A stretch of DNA of 64,000 nucleotides. It comes from Gibbula magus. Its lineage: Eukaryota; Mollusca; Gastropoda; Trochida; Trochidae. A program made the translations under genes and the position numbers. The stretch lies in the NCBI GenBank assembly GCA_936450465.1, contig OW388297.1:26058387-26122386 (forward strand), in the 5' to 3' direction. This document shows, piece after piece, positions 11,905 to 22,574 of the stretch; within the stretch, counting starts at the first letter, position 1, and each line of letters starts with the position of its first letter. The notes below the pieces were generated by a model, which was given only the letters and a program-made list of their open reading frames with translations, ran no database searches and was not told the origin of the DNA.

Positions 11905-12260
11905 TATGATATTGAAACTAATGTTTGAAAATGATTGTTCAGCTTGATGTGATTCATTCTTCAGGGAACTAAATTTATAGTTTTTGCAAAGGAAGATACA
12001 TTATTCACTAGACTAAGCCTCTTACTGAATATCTTCTTTCTATTAGGAATACCTACTAGAAATATATTGAGTAAAACCATCATGACTGTCTTTTGCCGGG
12101 ATCGGCACGTAGCTTTTCTTTTATCAGCAGATGAGCTTCTATCAGATTAAGAAGCACGGCAAACACTGGAGTATAGTGGAGTCAAGCGGAATGAAAACAT
12201 ATTTGCTTCAGTGAGTTTCCTGTCTTTATAGCCTGAGAACTGTTTAGACAAAAGGTGCCT
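11905..12260 (+). repeat. ~400-bp dispersed repeat, copy 4
   Basis: Follows copy 3 directly. It carries ACTAATGTTTGAAAATG, CACTAGACTAAGCCTCTTACTG, TATCAGCAGATGAGCTTC and the right-hand TTGCTTCAGTGAGTTTCCTG. The B counterpart, 61,972-62,330, is about 98% identical. Confidence 0.55.
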
Positions 12261-13480
12261 CTCTGAGCATGCTCATGCATAATTACAATGACTTGTTGAT
12301 GTACATAGTATCACAATATGCGATACACGTGTCATCCTTGTTTATGGATTACTTCTGACATCAGAATGGCAACATAATGAATGGGGATCGCAGTATAATC
12401 AGATCCTTATTTTCCCTTCGGTTACAGTACCTTTATCAGGCAAGTATCTTACCAAAATACAACAAAAATAAGAACGTGATGGTTAATAGTTTGCTTCATA
12501 ATCCAATCACAGTTGACAGATGGCAATTGCGGTTTGGTATTTTAGCTTGCAGTGTGCAAGTATCTGATTAGGTTGTGTTAGGAAATGCATTGAGAGAAAA
12601 AAGAAAATATGTTATCAATCTTTCTTCATCATAAGTCTTACTTAAATTGTTATTTTATACTCTCATTTATTTCAACTCATGATATAATTAATAAAGGAAT
12701 ATGTTTACCTTCAATTCGAACAATTAACTGTGACATTGTAGGTATTCCTTAAAATGAAACATGTAATAATTAAAGAAATGCATTTTTCTCAAGAATGACA
12801 GTTTATTACCTCTATGTTCATTATATATCGGAATCAATTGAGTATAAAATCGAGAATACACACTTGCAATTGATTATTAAGACGAATTAAATTCACCCAT
12901 TTTAACACTGTCGCAATTAGTGGGGTGATCCATTTTGAAAATGCTCGCGGAGGCGTGACTGTGATAAGCGCCAGACGGGTCTGCTAGACAGCTACTCCGC
13001 CGAGCCTCGTTAATTAATTAATGATGATTATCACTGCCGCTGGATGAATTTATGAGGTGGGTTACATCGCCAAAAATACATGTTTATGCACTAATTGTGT
13101 AATTGTTATCTGTGGAATTACCTAGTTAGATTCGATATATGGGAAATTTAAGTCGGTTTATTGAAGATTTCTTTGTGAAATTAACAATCAAATTGTTGCG
13201 ATATTAGCTTGAATTATGACTATCGCCGATAATGAGATTACTCCAGAAACATCACAAGAGTCATCGCTTCAGGGACCACACCCCTGCAGATTTTAATTTC
13301 ATACCGCCGGGGCTAAATTACATGGGTTTGTTATATGCCGTATTTCAGGAATTTAAGGACCGATTTCCGAAATTTTAAATCTAGCAATTTAAATCTCATA
13401 TTAATGAATCCGAATTAGACCATATGACATTACATCTGAACTTTAAGATACACATGTACCTTGAACTCACATCCGTTTCA
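12240..13480. promoter_or_regulatory. High-identity island, candidate conserved noncoding element, copy A
   Basis: Against 62,306-63,560 I count fewer than about ten substitutions in 1.24 kb, plus two short insertions in B, while flanks on both sides differ at 3-5%. The core 12,947-13,080 is GC-richer than its surroundings and runs into TAATTAATTAAT (13,011-13,022). A paired-homeodomain-type palindrome TAATGAGATTA is at 13,230-13,240, and GATTATC/GATAA sites are nearby. A 64-codon frame (12,377-12,571) is present but not recognisable. The sequence suggests an enhancer-like element; gene conversion is the alternative. Confidence 0.4.
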
Positions 13481-13494
13481 TATAGTCTTAAGTT

Positions 13495-15006
13495 GTCATT
13501 TGGATGCCCAACATTTAACACCCAGTTATGTCACATGATAATCACAGCTAAGAGACTGAGACGAAGACCGAATGGTCCCTGAACAACTCTATTGGAACTT
13601 TACAACAAAATTAGACTATGAAAACCTCGATTAGTCAATAAGAAATAACATTGGTAAGAACGGCATGATATTTTAATGTAGGTTCCATATTATACTGATC
13701 TAAAAAAACATTTATTACTAATTGGTTTATATTGGTTCAATATTTCCAAGTCATAGGTATATAGTATGTTATAACAGCTGAATGAAACGGCGTCATTCGT
13801 ATTAAGTTGATACCCTGAGCAGGTATAGTCTCTTCGAAGATTTTGTCCAAAAAATGATATAAAGCTACAGAACATGGACTTTCTAACTACTTGGTTTTGT
13901 GAACATCTGTATTCATCACCGTCACCATATTTCAAACATATTTTCAACAATTCTAATGAGGCGAATGTGAGTGTTTTATATGACAGTTTTTACAGTTTTA
14001 CATAGTTTTAAGGTTTAACATGTGAACAAAAAAATAAACATCGTATTTGTGAAAATGAACCATTATCAGATAGTGATATTTGTCAGTAGCATATCATTAT
14101 TTGTGTATATTCTTTCTGAAGACATAGCTAGAAAAAAGTCAATCTCTTAGTTTCTCCTTTCAGATCTTCAAACTATTTAAGCGAAAATAAATGTTCAACA
14201 CATTTGAATTTTTTAAAGATATATTTTCCTTTGATCACCAAGAAAGCCCTTGATAAGCTTCTTGTCAATAAAAAGTAAAAAGTAAAGAATGGGATATGTG
14301 CAGAACAAAGGTAGTTTTATGAGAACAAAGATACATTTTTATTTTTTTATTTTGAGATATGTCATTGAAACTAGATAAATGTCTGTTTTGTTTTATAAAA
14401 CGGTAATTATATCCTTATCAAAGAATTTAAAATGTTTACAAAAGAATACATAATTATATAACGAATAATTGTCCAGTATTATTATACCAGAAAAAGTGAT
14501 GACATCAAAGGATATATGTTCCGAAATTTTAAACATGTTTGATATTTTTAATTAAAGAGAGGGTTCTATCCGCCATTTTTTGTGCATTGCATGGAAAGAG
14601 AAAACACTCGTCAACAATGTATCATTATGCTGTATCAAAGTTTTCCATAGTCGCATAGGTTCACTTTTAATTGTTTTTAATTTTGAATGCATAGCGCTAT
14701 TATTTGTCAAATTGTCATCGAAATATTACCCTTAAAAATATGTTTCAGCTGGAATGCATTATAATTCTGTATTTATATAATATGTTTTAAAATTACTGTA
14801 CCTTCGAATTTCATTAGAACCCAATTTGTAAACATACTTGAAAAATAGGAAAAATGGAACATTTGTATGTTAGATCGAAGACCCTGTGATATACGGGTCT
14901 GTTTTTATCTGTGTGGTGTCCATTAATTGTAACCTTATCGTGGAATAACTCATGGCAATTTGTGAACAAAAAAAAGGTTTCAACTCAAAAGTCATTGATC
15001 CTAACC

Positions 15007-15039
<33 letters not shown>

Positions 15040-17460
15040 AGATAACAGCATGTTACATCTACGACTGAATTCTCTCTTGTTAACAATATATGCACATCCC
15101 ATACATAAAACAACTCTAATCACTTTGACAGTTACCGGGCCAATGTTTGATAAAACGCACAGTTGATTGCATTGATAACTCTCGATGCAAAAAATCAGGA
15201 TTCTCTTTTCAAAAAGCTCGATATGCAACAGAGGTTAGGATGGAATTAATGTGTGGAGTAAGCTCTATGAGGGAATGATGTTTTTTTTTATTTATTCCTT
15301 TCATTACATCATTATATTTTACCAAAGCACGCACATCATATAATGACTTAATTTTACATTTTACATAGACCAGGCCTCCGAAGACTGCTTCATTTTCATT
15401 CATGACATAGTTAATTACATACTGAAAGTGGGACTAGGAATTAATTCAAATAACATGTCACATATTTGAAAATAGATTTTGATTCTATTAGCAATCACAA
15501 GTTGGTTGTGGCTGTAAGCTACACCTGTAATCTATATGTTTAGTACTTTACCTTAATACTTGACAAATCTCGCATATTGTAAGTTACCATAATCAAACTC
15601 AATTTCTCAGTACAAACTTCCAGTTGGGATGGTGATAATAAGTTATCTATGGGGTGATGCAAAGTGGTTTTCACATCACGGGAAACAAATCTGTTAAATG
15701 ATTTCAGATAAATAATGCAACGTTTTGTGTTTGAAACCTTTTTTTCAACAAATCCACAAATGACACTAACAATAAGTTCCCCTAAGTATCATGTGTATGG
15801 GTATAATTATAGGTTCAATATAATTGCGCAGTTGTTCTTGTTACATTGATTTTCCTGTCAATCACGTTCTTGTTCTCAAGAACCAAGCATCAGCCATCTT
15901 CAGATTTCAGAATAAACATTCTGAAAGCAGGTCCTTTGTGGTGGTGAGAGATCTGTGTTTTATTCACTATTGTCCTACGTACAATCTGTTGACTTCTGTT
16001 TCATAAAACTGTTTGCAATATTAACCACACGTTTACACGATATTTGATCGCTACTCAAGGGAGAAAATAACATGCTTGTTAAGAGCGAACCATTTTCATA
16101 GAGATACATTTTTCTAGATAGTTTCACGTTTAATTTTCCAGCATAAGTCATAATCGTAAGTCCATTTATTTACATTGCCTTACATAAATCGTAGAGCTTA
16201 ACTTGTGGAAGATATCAGAAAACCTTTTCCTTTCAGACATCCCTTATTTGATCATTTCTTCTTCATAAAATATCCATGGTATATAATAGCTAGTATAATA
16301 TGACAGGATCTCTAACTGTGGTATTACTTGGTGTGATAAGCAGGCTATTCGTTTCTACAGAGGGATTATATGAAGTTACAGATATTTATATTTTAACATC
16401 ACCATGGCTTGAAGGTGAATCTCTAAAAGGCTCAATTAGGCTACATGAAAAAGACACGTTTTTTTGTATGACATTTCCAACAAAATAATTACCGCTTCAA
16501 ACAAAATTGAGAACTAGTTGCCTATTGTTCATAAACTGTAAAAGCAATATAGAAGCCATACATAAGAGATAAATAAATTATGGTAACTTTTGACACAAAT
16601 CATACTTTGGCTAAATATCTTTTTGCTTTAAAAAATTGGACAATTATAAGTTTGTTTACTATAACACTGTTATCTGTAAATCATCAACGGAGATGCCATT
16701 TAGAGAAATAAGTAACTTTACAAAAGGATTAATTTGTGAAACTTTGTCAGATCACTTGAAATAACTTCGAGCAGCCTTTTTATTGTGAACACCTTTAAAT
16801 GGCCGCTCGAAATAGACTCGCATGACTTAAACGAACCATGTACATTCGTTTTGGTTTTCGTTTATTGACAGAGTAGTATTCATTGATAACACTTATTTAC
16901 CTTTTCATGAGATGACTTTATTTCAATAAGAAAGGCGTGCTACAGCGCCTTTAACACAACACAATACAAATTCACGTTCTATCATCAACATCAACCTTTA
17001 GAGCACTTTACCTGATGCTCATTCCCCCAATAGGTTCTTAACAAAGAGGGCATCATTGTTCATTTCCTTGGATGTACCAACATGTTTGGCTCTAGAAATG
17101 TGCCTTCAAGAGAATTGACTATATATTTGCTATAGTGATTTATCTAGTGATGGGAAGTTTTCAAATAATATGAAAAGTATTTATTCTGATTTCATGTTTC
17201 TTCTTTGACATCCTTATTCAAAGTAAGAAGAAATCACCCTTAAGGTAACTTAAGCGTTCTATTGGATTATCGGCCATATTGTCTTTGTGCATTACGTGAA
17301 ATGAGAAAAACACTTTATTTTGACATTCTTTCAATTCTTTCAAAAAGTGTTCAATACTATAGCAGTTACACACAATGTTAAATGGTGTGACCTTTCATAC
17401 TTTGAAGACATTACGTACTACAGCCACAGAACAAATTGATTTGATTACTGAAAACATGGG
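13495..17460 (+). repeat. Old duplicate block Q (gene-free)
   Basis: Diverged, colinear relative of pieces of 34,811-41,790. Matches are 13,495-13,690 with 34,811-35,010, 13,965-14,460 with 35,750-36,240, 15,640-16,500 with 36,880-37,720, 16,620-16,740 with 39,285-39,400, and 16,960-17,130 with 41,620-41,790. Identity is about 70-75%. No gene is recognised inside. A 62-codon frame at 16,300-16,488 with a signal-like start is broken in the Q' counterpart. Confidence 0.7.
15008..15037 (+). repeat. (C)30 homopolymer
   Basis: Uninterrupted run of about 30 C on the plus strand (G on the minus), in AT-rich DNA. Confidence 0.95.
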
Positions 17461-17547
17461 CACAGTCATGTAATCTTTTGTTAAGCTTCATAGTCATGGC
17501 CCTTCTCAGTTCAGACGCTGATTCTTCTCTCTCACAAATAAAACAGG

Positions 17548-17555
17548 TGACGTCA
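17548..17555. promoter_or_regulatory. CRE-like palindrome near DIRS start
   Basis: Perfect TGACGTCA inside CAGGTGACGTCACTACCTG, a larger imperfect palindrome, at the left edge of the GC-rich composite. It could be part of the element's promoter; this is inference. Confidence 0.25.
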
Positions 17556-17850
17556 CTACCTGTCTAGTTCACTCTCCTAAAAGTTGCAGAGCAAGACAGA
17601 CGTGTTTGTTTTTGTTCTGTGACTGGGTATTTAGCGACTTGTGTTGCTAACTTGCTATTTTTTTCTTGTTTATTCAAGAGATACCCTCAACTTTAATCTT
17701 CGGTAGTGCGGGTTGTGTTTACAATCTGTTTCAAGTAGGTGTTAGATTTCAAGGGGCCTTGTTGACATGTGCTAGCTAGCGACCGCCCGGAGTAGGTGGG
17801 TTGCATGCGCCGCACGTGCAGCTCGTGATTCTTTGTTTTCTCTCACCTGA

Positions 17851-18213
17851 CTGTTGGGGGTTTGACTTGCGTAGGGTAAAGGAGCAGTGGTATCTCTTCT
17901 ACGCGTGTGACTTGCTTCGCTTGTCATTCGCTTTCGCTTGTCATACGCCTTTCGGTCCGTTCTCTAGTGCTAACTGTTGGGTGTTTGACTTGCGTAGGGT
18001 AAAGGAGCAGTGGTATCTCTCCTACGCGTTTGACTTGCTTCGCTTGTCATTCGCTTTCGCTTGTCATACGCCTTTCGGTCCGTACTCTAGTGCTAACTGT
18101 TGGTTGTTGACTTGCGTAGGGTAAAGGAGCAGTGGAATCTCTCCTACGCGTTTGGCTTGCTTCGCTTGTCATTCGCTTTCGCTTGTCATACGCCTTCGGT
18201 CCGTACTCAAGTG
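17851..18213 (+). repeat. 3 x 123-bp tandem repeat in DIRS 5' region
   Basis: Units start at 17,851, 17,974 and 18,097, each with CTGTTGG, TTGACTTGCGTAGGGTAAAG, GAGCAGTGG and CGCTTGTCAT blocks. 123 bp is 41 codons, so frames stay open through it. Probably untranslated leader repeats of the element. Confidence 0.85.
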
Positions 18214-18841
18214 CTTCTCGTCTCGCTTGGCTTCGCGCCTCGCCTGTCACTGGCTTCGCTAGTTATTCGCCTAAGGTGGATCGCGGGTATCACCTTACGT
18301 GAAATCTGCTTGACTAGCTTGGTTAAGGAGCAGTGGATACACTCCTCGCCAGTGACACGCGTTGCCCGTTGCTAGCTTTCGCCTACCATTCGCCTTTGGT
18401 ATCGCCTTAGGTCGAATCTACATGACTCATCCTTAGGTCACTTACGCCAGTCACTTACGCTTTGGTATACGCACGATTGTTATGTAAAATAAAGATTGAA
18501 TTATCTTGTAAGTTTTTAGCTTAGTCTTTGTCTAGCTTGTTCGCCTTTGTGTTACCTTGGCGGGTTGTTACTTGATATTGACTTTGTGCTCTTCGAGTTC
18601 AGAGCCTTTGGTTCAACTCTCTCGATTACCTATCGTCAGAGTTGTTGTTCCTTCGCTGCGCTACTTGGGTGTTTCACGTGGGTGACTCACCTCATCTACG
18701 CTACGCTGCTTAGGTGTTTTTCCGTAGGGATTCACCTCGTCTACGCTACGCGAGCGAGTGTCTCGCGTTTCGCCACGCCGCGTAGGTGACTCGACTGTCT
18801 CTACCTTCGCTTACGTTACGCGACTTATCGTTTCGTCCGCC

Positions 18842-19780
18842 ATGTACTCCGCCTTTTGCACGAATTGTTGAGGCAGGAAGTCCGCCTCTAAGGATCCGCA
18901 CTTGTTATGTAGGAAGTGTAAGGACCTTTGCGAAAAGGAGTACCGTTGCGACGAGTGCGCTCCTCTCTCCGAATCAGAGTTCCACGCGTACGTTTCCGCC
19001 ATACGCAAGTCTGTGGCCGATAGGGCTTCGCTTCAGAAGCGTGCGTCGTCAGCTCAACGTAGGGAGATGTCTCCCATTCGTCATCCGTCTCTGGAGGAGG
19101 ACGTAGACATTGTCCTCACGGAACAGGCGGATGAATTCGACAGGGAATTGTCGGTCCTGTCCGAACCCGCTAGGGGGTCGAAGGATTCGCGCTCCCCCCC
19201 TCCGCCGTCGTGTTCCAGTTCTCGTCCACGGACTCGCCCGTTGTCCCCTCCTTCGCCAGACAAGCGGTTGTCTCCGCTTAGGCTTAAGGTTGGCGGACCC
19301 ACTACGCCCAAGAGCAAAAAGAAGAAGTCCAAGAAGGCTAGGTTTGACAAGGTCAATCCGACCCTCCTTCTGGCTTCCGTGAAGGATATGGTCTCTTCCT
19401 TGCTCGATGCGCGTCTGGGTCCGCGGACCTTACCCACTCACACTACGACTACGCTACCATGTGAACCCAATGGGGATGTCGTACCTCAGGGTTCGCGTTC
19501 TACGTCCGCAAGGGCCTCCGCATCCGCGACCCCATCGCGTACCCCTCACACCCTACGCGTCGTGTCACAGTGGTGTCACCCCCACATGATTCCTGGCCGG
19601 ACTCGCCGGAGCGTGACGTCCGCTACGTCGACGTGTCGAACCCTCCGTTCATCAGTATAGAAACGGAGGCTGAGGGTACGGGGTTGTCGGAGGATCCGCC
19701 AGTGGGTGACGCAATCGCTATGTTATCCGAAGTGGCTTCATTCGCAGAGGTTCCACTTAGTCAAGTCAGCGTGGCAGGTC
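18842..19780 (+). pseudogene. DIRS Gag-like ORF, copy 1 (broken)
   Basis: Starts MYSAFCTNC, then a TGA at codon 10 (18,869) where copy 2 has Gly, then continues in frame to 19,660. Residues about 6-45 hold paired CxxC units (CTNC, CRKC, CEK, CDEC), a zinc-binding head. An acidic Ser/Pro-rich middle follows (SRSPPPPS, RTRPLSPPSPDKR) and a Lys cluster (KSKKKKSKKARFDK). Around 19,550-19,580 the sensible frame shifts to another (PHDSWPDSPERDVRYVDVSN), which runs to about 19,780 and then dissolves into repeats. So it has a nonsense codon and a frameshift. By position and composition it is a Gag-like ORF1. A cellular zinc protein is unlikely because two more heads follow in the array. Confidence 0.5.
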
Positions 19781-19789
19781 CGCTTTCAA

Positions 19790-20670
19790 CTCTCTCGATT
19801 AGCTATCGGAAGATTTGTTGTGTCTTACGCTACGCTACTTAGGTGTTTCACGTCAGTGATTCGCCGGTTATTCACCTCGTCTACATTCACGTGTGAGTAT
19901 CTCGTCTATCGCTCACCTGCGTAAGGGAACGGATTGTCACTCACCTCACCTAGGCTACGCGTGTTAGTGACTCGTCTGTCACTCATCTGTTAACTGATTG
20001 AGTGTCACTCACCTGTGTCTCGCCTTAGGCTCGATTCTACTTGACTCGCTTCGGCTAGCAAGTGACTCGCTTCGCCAGGCACTCGCGTAGCCAGTCATTC
20101 GCCTTTAGGTTGTCAATTTGTTTTAGCTCGCCTTTGTCAGTGGCGCGTCTAACTCGCCTTGCCTGTCACTTGCTAATCACTCGCCTTCACCTACGACTCG
20201 ACTTGATTGCCTCGTGTTGTCTGAGACTTGTTTCGCCAGTGACTCGTTTCGCCAGTGACTCGTTTCGCCAGTGTCTCGCAGTGTCAGTCTTTGGACTTCG
20301 CACCCTTCGGGTTCGGAGCCTCTGCCTTCAACACTTTCGATAGTCTCTCTCGTCTCGCCTTGCGTGTTTTCACTTAAGCGTTTTCGTTCTACGTTTTCGT
20401 GAGTTTACACTCTTGGTGTTTTTGGAGTAATTAGCTATCAGAAGGGTTGTTGTCTTCCTATGTCAGAACTTCGTTCTTACACTACTCTACTTTGCGTTTC
20501 GCGTCGTGAATCGACTGTCATTCACCACACGCCTGTCAGTAAGTGACCTAACTGTCACTCACCTCGCCCACGTTAGTGTTAACTGATTGAGGGTCAATCT
20601 CCTGTCACTCACTTCATCAGCTTACGCGCGTGGGTCAGTGATTGACTATCACTCACGTTGTTACTTCAAT
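19790..20670 (+). repeat. Degenerate tandem repeats between Gag heads 1 and 2
   Basis: Irregular repeats of CACTCACCT, GTGACTCG and TTCGCCAG words, with a TTTCAACTCTCTCGATTA block also seen at 18,605. Same kind of leader sequence as before the first Gag head. No gene. Confidence 0.7.
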
Positions 20671-20808
20671 ATGTACTCTGCCTTCTGCACGAATTGCGGA
20701 GGTAGGAAGTCCACTATCAAGGATCCTCACTTGCTGTTAAGGAAGTGTAAGGACTTGTGTGAGAAGGATTTTCGTTGCGACGAGTGCGAGTTGGTGTTTT
20801 TGGAGTAA
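20671..20808 (+). pseudogene. DIRS Gag-like head, copy 2 (truncated)
   Basis: ATG at 20,671 gives MYSAFCTNCGGRKS followed by LLRKCKDLCEKDFRCDEC, preserving all CxxC pairs that copy 1 has partly lost. After CDEC it runs into GTTTTTGGAGTAATT, a leader-repeat sequence also at 20,420, and stops. So only about 45 residues of Gag remain. The intact Gly codons here identify the TGA of copy 1 as a mutation. Confidence 0.5.
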
Positions 20809-20902
20809 TTAAGCAATCGGAAGTGTTGCTTCTTAGTGTCAGGAATTAGTTCTGACACTGCTTTATGTAGGTGTTTCGCGTCAGTGACTCGTGTGTCATT
20901 CA

Positions 20903-21215
20903 GGGGCAGGATAGCGCAGTGGTTAGCATGTTCGGCTTCGGATCAAAAGGTCCGGGGTTCGAATCCCGCCAGGGGCACGGCAAATTTGGCTGCAGTAGAG
21001 AACTGTTCTACACGCAGTTAGGTTTGGGTGCAATGCTACTTTGATTTTCAGCGTAATACCAACCATGGTTCGCTAGTTCCAGTCGCTGCTCGCAGGTTTC
21101 ACCGCAGTGCATAGCCACATGGCGTTGCGGGCTTTCTCCCTGCCATAATACTAGCAGCCGCGATATAAGTGAAATACTCTTGGAAGCGGCGTTAAACCCC
21201 AACTCACTCACTCAT
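20903..21215 (+). mobile_element. tRNA-Arg-derived SINE with CTCA tail
   Basis: The head (20,903-20,977) has box A TAGCGCAGTGGTTAGCA and box B GGTTCGAATCC. The anticodon loop CTTCGGA gives anticodon TCG, so it is of tRNA-Arg origin. A body of about 230 bp ends GAAATACTCTTGGAAGCGGCG then GTTAAACCCC and a CTCACTCACTCA tail. It is flanked by a near-perfect 14-bp target duplication (20,889-20,902 and 21,216-21,229, one mismatch). It is inserted into DIRS leader repeats and so is younger than them. Confidence 0.8.
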
Positions 21216-21229
21216 TCGTGTGTCAATCA

Positions 21230-21876
21230 CCTGGTCTAGTTTACGCAAGTTAGTGACGCGCCTGTCGCTCATCTGTTAAGTGATTTGAGTGTCACTCACC
21301 TGTCACTCACCTCGCCTAGACTACACACGTTAGTGGCTCGTCTGTTACTCGTTTGTTAAGTGACTCGACTGTCACTCACCTCGTCTAGATTACACGCGTC
21401 AGTGGCTCGTCTGTCACTCACCTGTTAAGTGACTTAAGTGTCACTCACCTATCACTCACCTCGTCTAGATTACATGCGTTAGTGGCTCGTCTGTTACTCG
21501 CCTATTAAGTGACTCGACTGTCACTCACCTCGTCTAGATTACACGCGTCAGTGCCTCGTCTGTCACTCACGTGTTAAGTGACTTGAGTGTCACTCACCTA
21601 TCACTCACCTCGTCTAGATTACATGCGTTAGTGGCTTGTCTGTCACTCACCTACTAAGTGACTCGGCTGTATCTCCTGTCACTCACATCGTCTAGCTTAC
21701 TCGTGTCAGTGGCTCGTCTGTCACTCACCTGTTAAGTGATTTGAGTTTCACTCACCTCCCCTAGCTTACATGCGTCAGTGACTCGTTGTCAATCACCTGG
21801 TAGTGTCTCGAGGGTCTCGTCAGTGACTCGACTATCAGTCACCTTGTTACTCTACTACCTCGGTGTTTGCGTCACT
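21230..21876 (+). repeat. 70-80-bp tandem array before Gag head 3
   Basis: Repeating units contain CGTCTAGATTACACGCGTCA, GTGGCTCGTCTGTCACTCAC and TTAAGTGACT. Two unit types alternate in length, giving a higher-order period of about 150 bp. Same leader family as the other DIRS spacers. Confidence 0.75.
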
Positions 21877-22149
21877 ATGTACTCTGCATTTTGTACATTT
21901 GCGGAGGTAGGAAGTCTGTTAGGTCTTGCCTTGTATGAAGTGCATGGACCTGTGTAACGAGGGTGTCATTCTTTCGTCTTCAGACTTCCTGGAGTATGTT
22001 TCGGCCATTCGTAGGTCTGGTACTTCTTCCTGGAAGTGGAGTGGCAACGGAACCTGGCAGTCTTCAGGGGGTTGTGTCTCCTGTTCGGCACCCCTCTGAA
22101 TCTTTGCATTCTTTCAGTTTGTTCTTAAGAACTGGTTCATTGTCCCATG
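21877..22149 (+). pseudogene. DIRS Gag-like head, copy 3 (frameshifted)
   Basis: ATGTACTCTGCATTTTGTAC matches the other heads but loses a base at the second Cys, shifting the frame. Later fragments (VSPVRHPSE, compare SPIRHPSLEE in copy 1) show the Gag middle region is still there in pieces before a jump to recombinase sequence. Non-functional. Confidence 0.45.
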
Positions 22150-22503
22150 TTTTGGATTTTGCAACAAGTCTGGAACTGTTACAAAACCAGGCAGCTGTTT
22201 AGGCTGTTTCGCTATTCCGGCTCTGGTTTCTGACTCAGGAGAGGTGGATCTCTCTCTGTGTCCGGTTAGGGCAATGAGGGTGTACGTGCAGCGTACACAC
22301 AGGCTGAGGGATGGCAAGCGTCGTCGGTTCTTGCCTCACTCGCCTAGGAGAGCCAAAGGGCTAGATAAGCGAGTGTTGGGGGTGTACCTGAGGTCATTGA
22401 TGCGTACAAGGCCGCTGACCTGCCTCCTCCTTCGCGTTTCAACCCGCATGAGATCCGTGCAGTGTCAGCCACGATGGCTTACGACTGTAACATCGCGGTC
22501 TCG
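22150..22503 (+). pseudogene. DIRS tyrosine recombinase fragment 1 (C-terminal part cut)
   Basis: The plus strand codes SLCPVRAMRVYVQRTHRLRDG, then DKRVLGVYLRS and, after a frame change, an HEIRAVSATMAY block. These match fragment 2 at 22,985-23,215. The PVRALRxYxxRT block and HxxR are typical of DIRS recombinases. It breaks off at GCGGTCTCGG, where a tRNA-like sequence begins, so the catalytic Tyr region is missing. Confidence 0.6.
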
Positions 22504-22560
22504 GGCTAGCTCAGTCGGTAGAGCGCGAGACTCTTAGTCTTGCGGTCGTGGGTTCGAGCC
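22504..22560 (+). repeat. tRNA-Lys(CTT)-like segment between recombinase fragments
   Basis: GGCTAGCTCAGTCGGTAGAGC (D-arm with box A), anticodon loop CTCTTAG with a 5-bp stem (anticodon CTT), and GTGGGTTCGAGCC (box B) are as in tRNA-Lys, but the 3' half of the T-stem and the acceptor strand are absent. It joins fragment 1 at a shared CTCGG and leads directly into fragment 2. It is a SINE head or fusion, not a tRNA gene. Confidence 0.55.
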
Positions 22561-22574
22561 ATCAATCTGTCATC

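Larger units (their letters stand above)
1..13960 (+). repeat. Segmental duplication, copy A
   Basis: This stretch recurs in the same order and orientation at 46,290-64,000. Base 1 matches 46,290 and base 13,877 matches 63,961. Side-by-side reading gives about 95-97% identity outside indels. Copy A has lost about 40 bp near 1,466 and about 430 bp at 1,672. It lacks the LINE at 48,810 and the block at 56,404. It keeps pieces missing from B, namely 5,222-5,380, 7,239-7,779 and about 8,325-8,560. Both ends of the match are cut by the window, so the true limits are not visible. Confidence 0.93.

Noticed and set aside
12377..12571. 64-codon frame kept in both duplicates (62,443-62,637)
   Set aside because: The whole 1.2-kb surroundings are equally unchanged, so preservation of the frame is not evidence of coding; no family recognised.
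15001..15228. 75-codon minus-strand frame ending in poly-Gly
   Set aside because: The Gly run is the (C)30 homopolymer; the rest has no protein-like features.
16300..16488. 62-codon frame with a signal-peptide-like start
   Set aside because: The homologous stretch in Q' (about 37,553-37,720) is full of stops, and nothing follows it that could complete a gene.
19081..19437. 118-codon minus-strand frame
   Set aside because: Shadow of the Gag-like frame on the plus strand in GC-richer DNA.
20903..20977. Functional tRNA-Arg gene
   Set aside because: The anticodon stem has a mismatch and the sequence continues into a SINE body with a tail and target duplication.
21230..21876. CRISPR-like array
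   Set aside because: Units are contiguous, variable tandem repeats without unique spacers, in animal-type DNA.
22504..22560. Functional tRNA-Lys gene
   Set aside because: The 3' half of the T-stem and the acceptor strand are missing.
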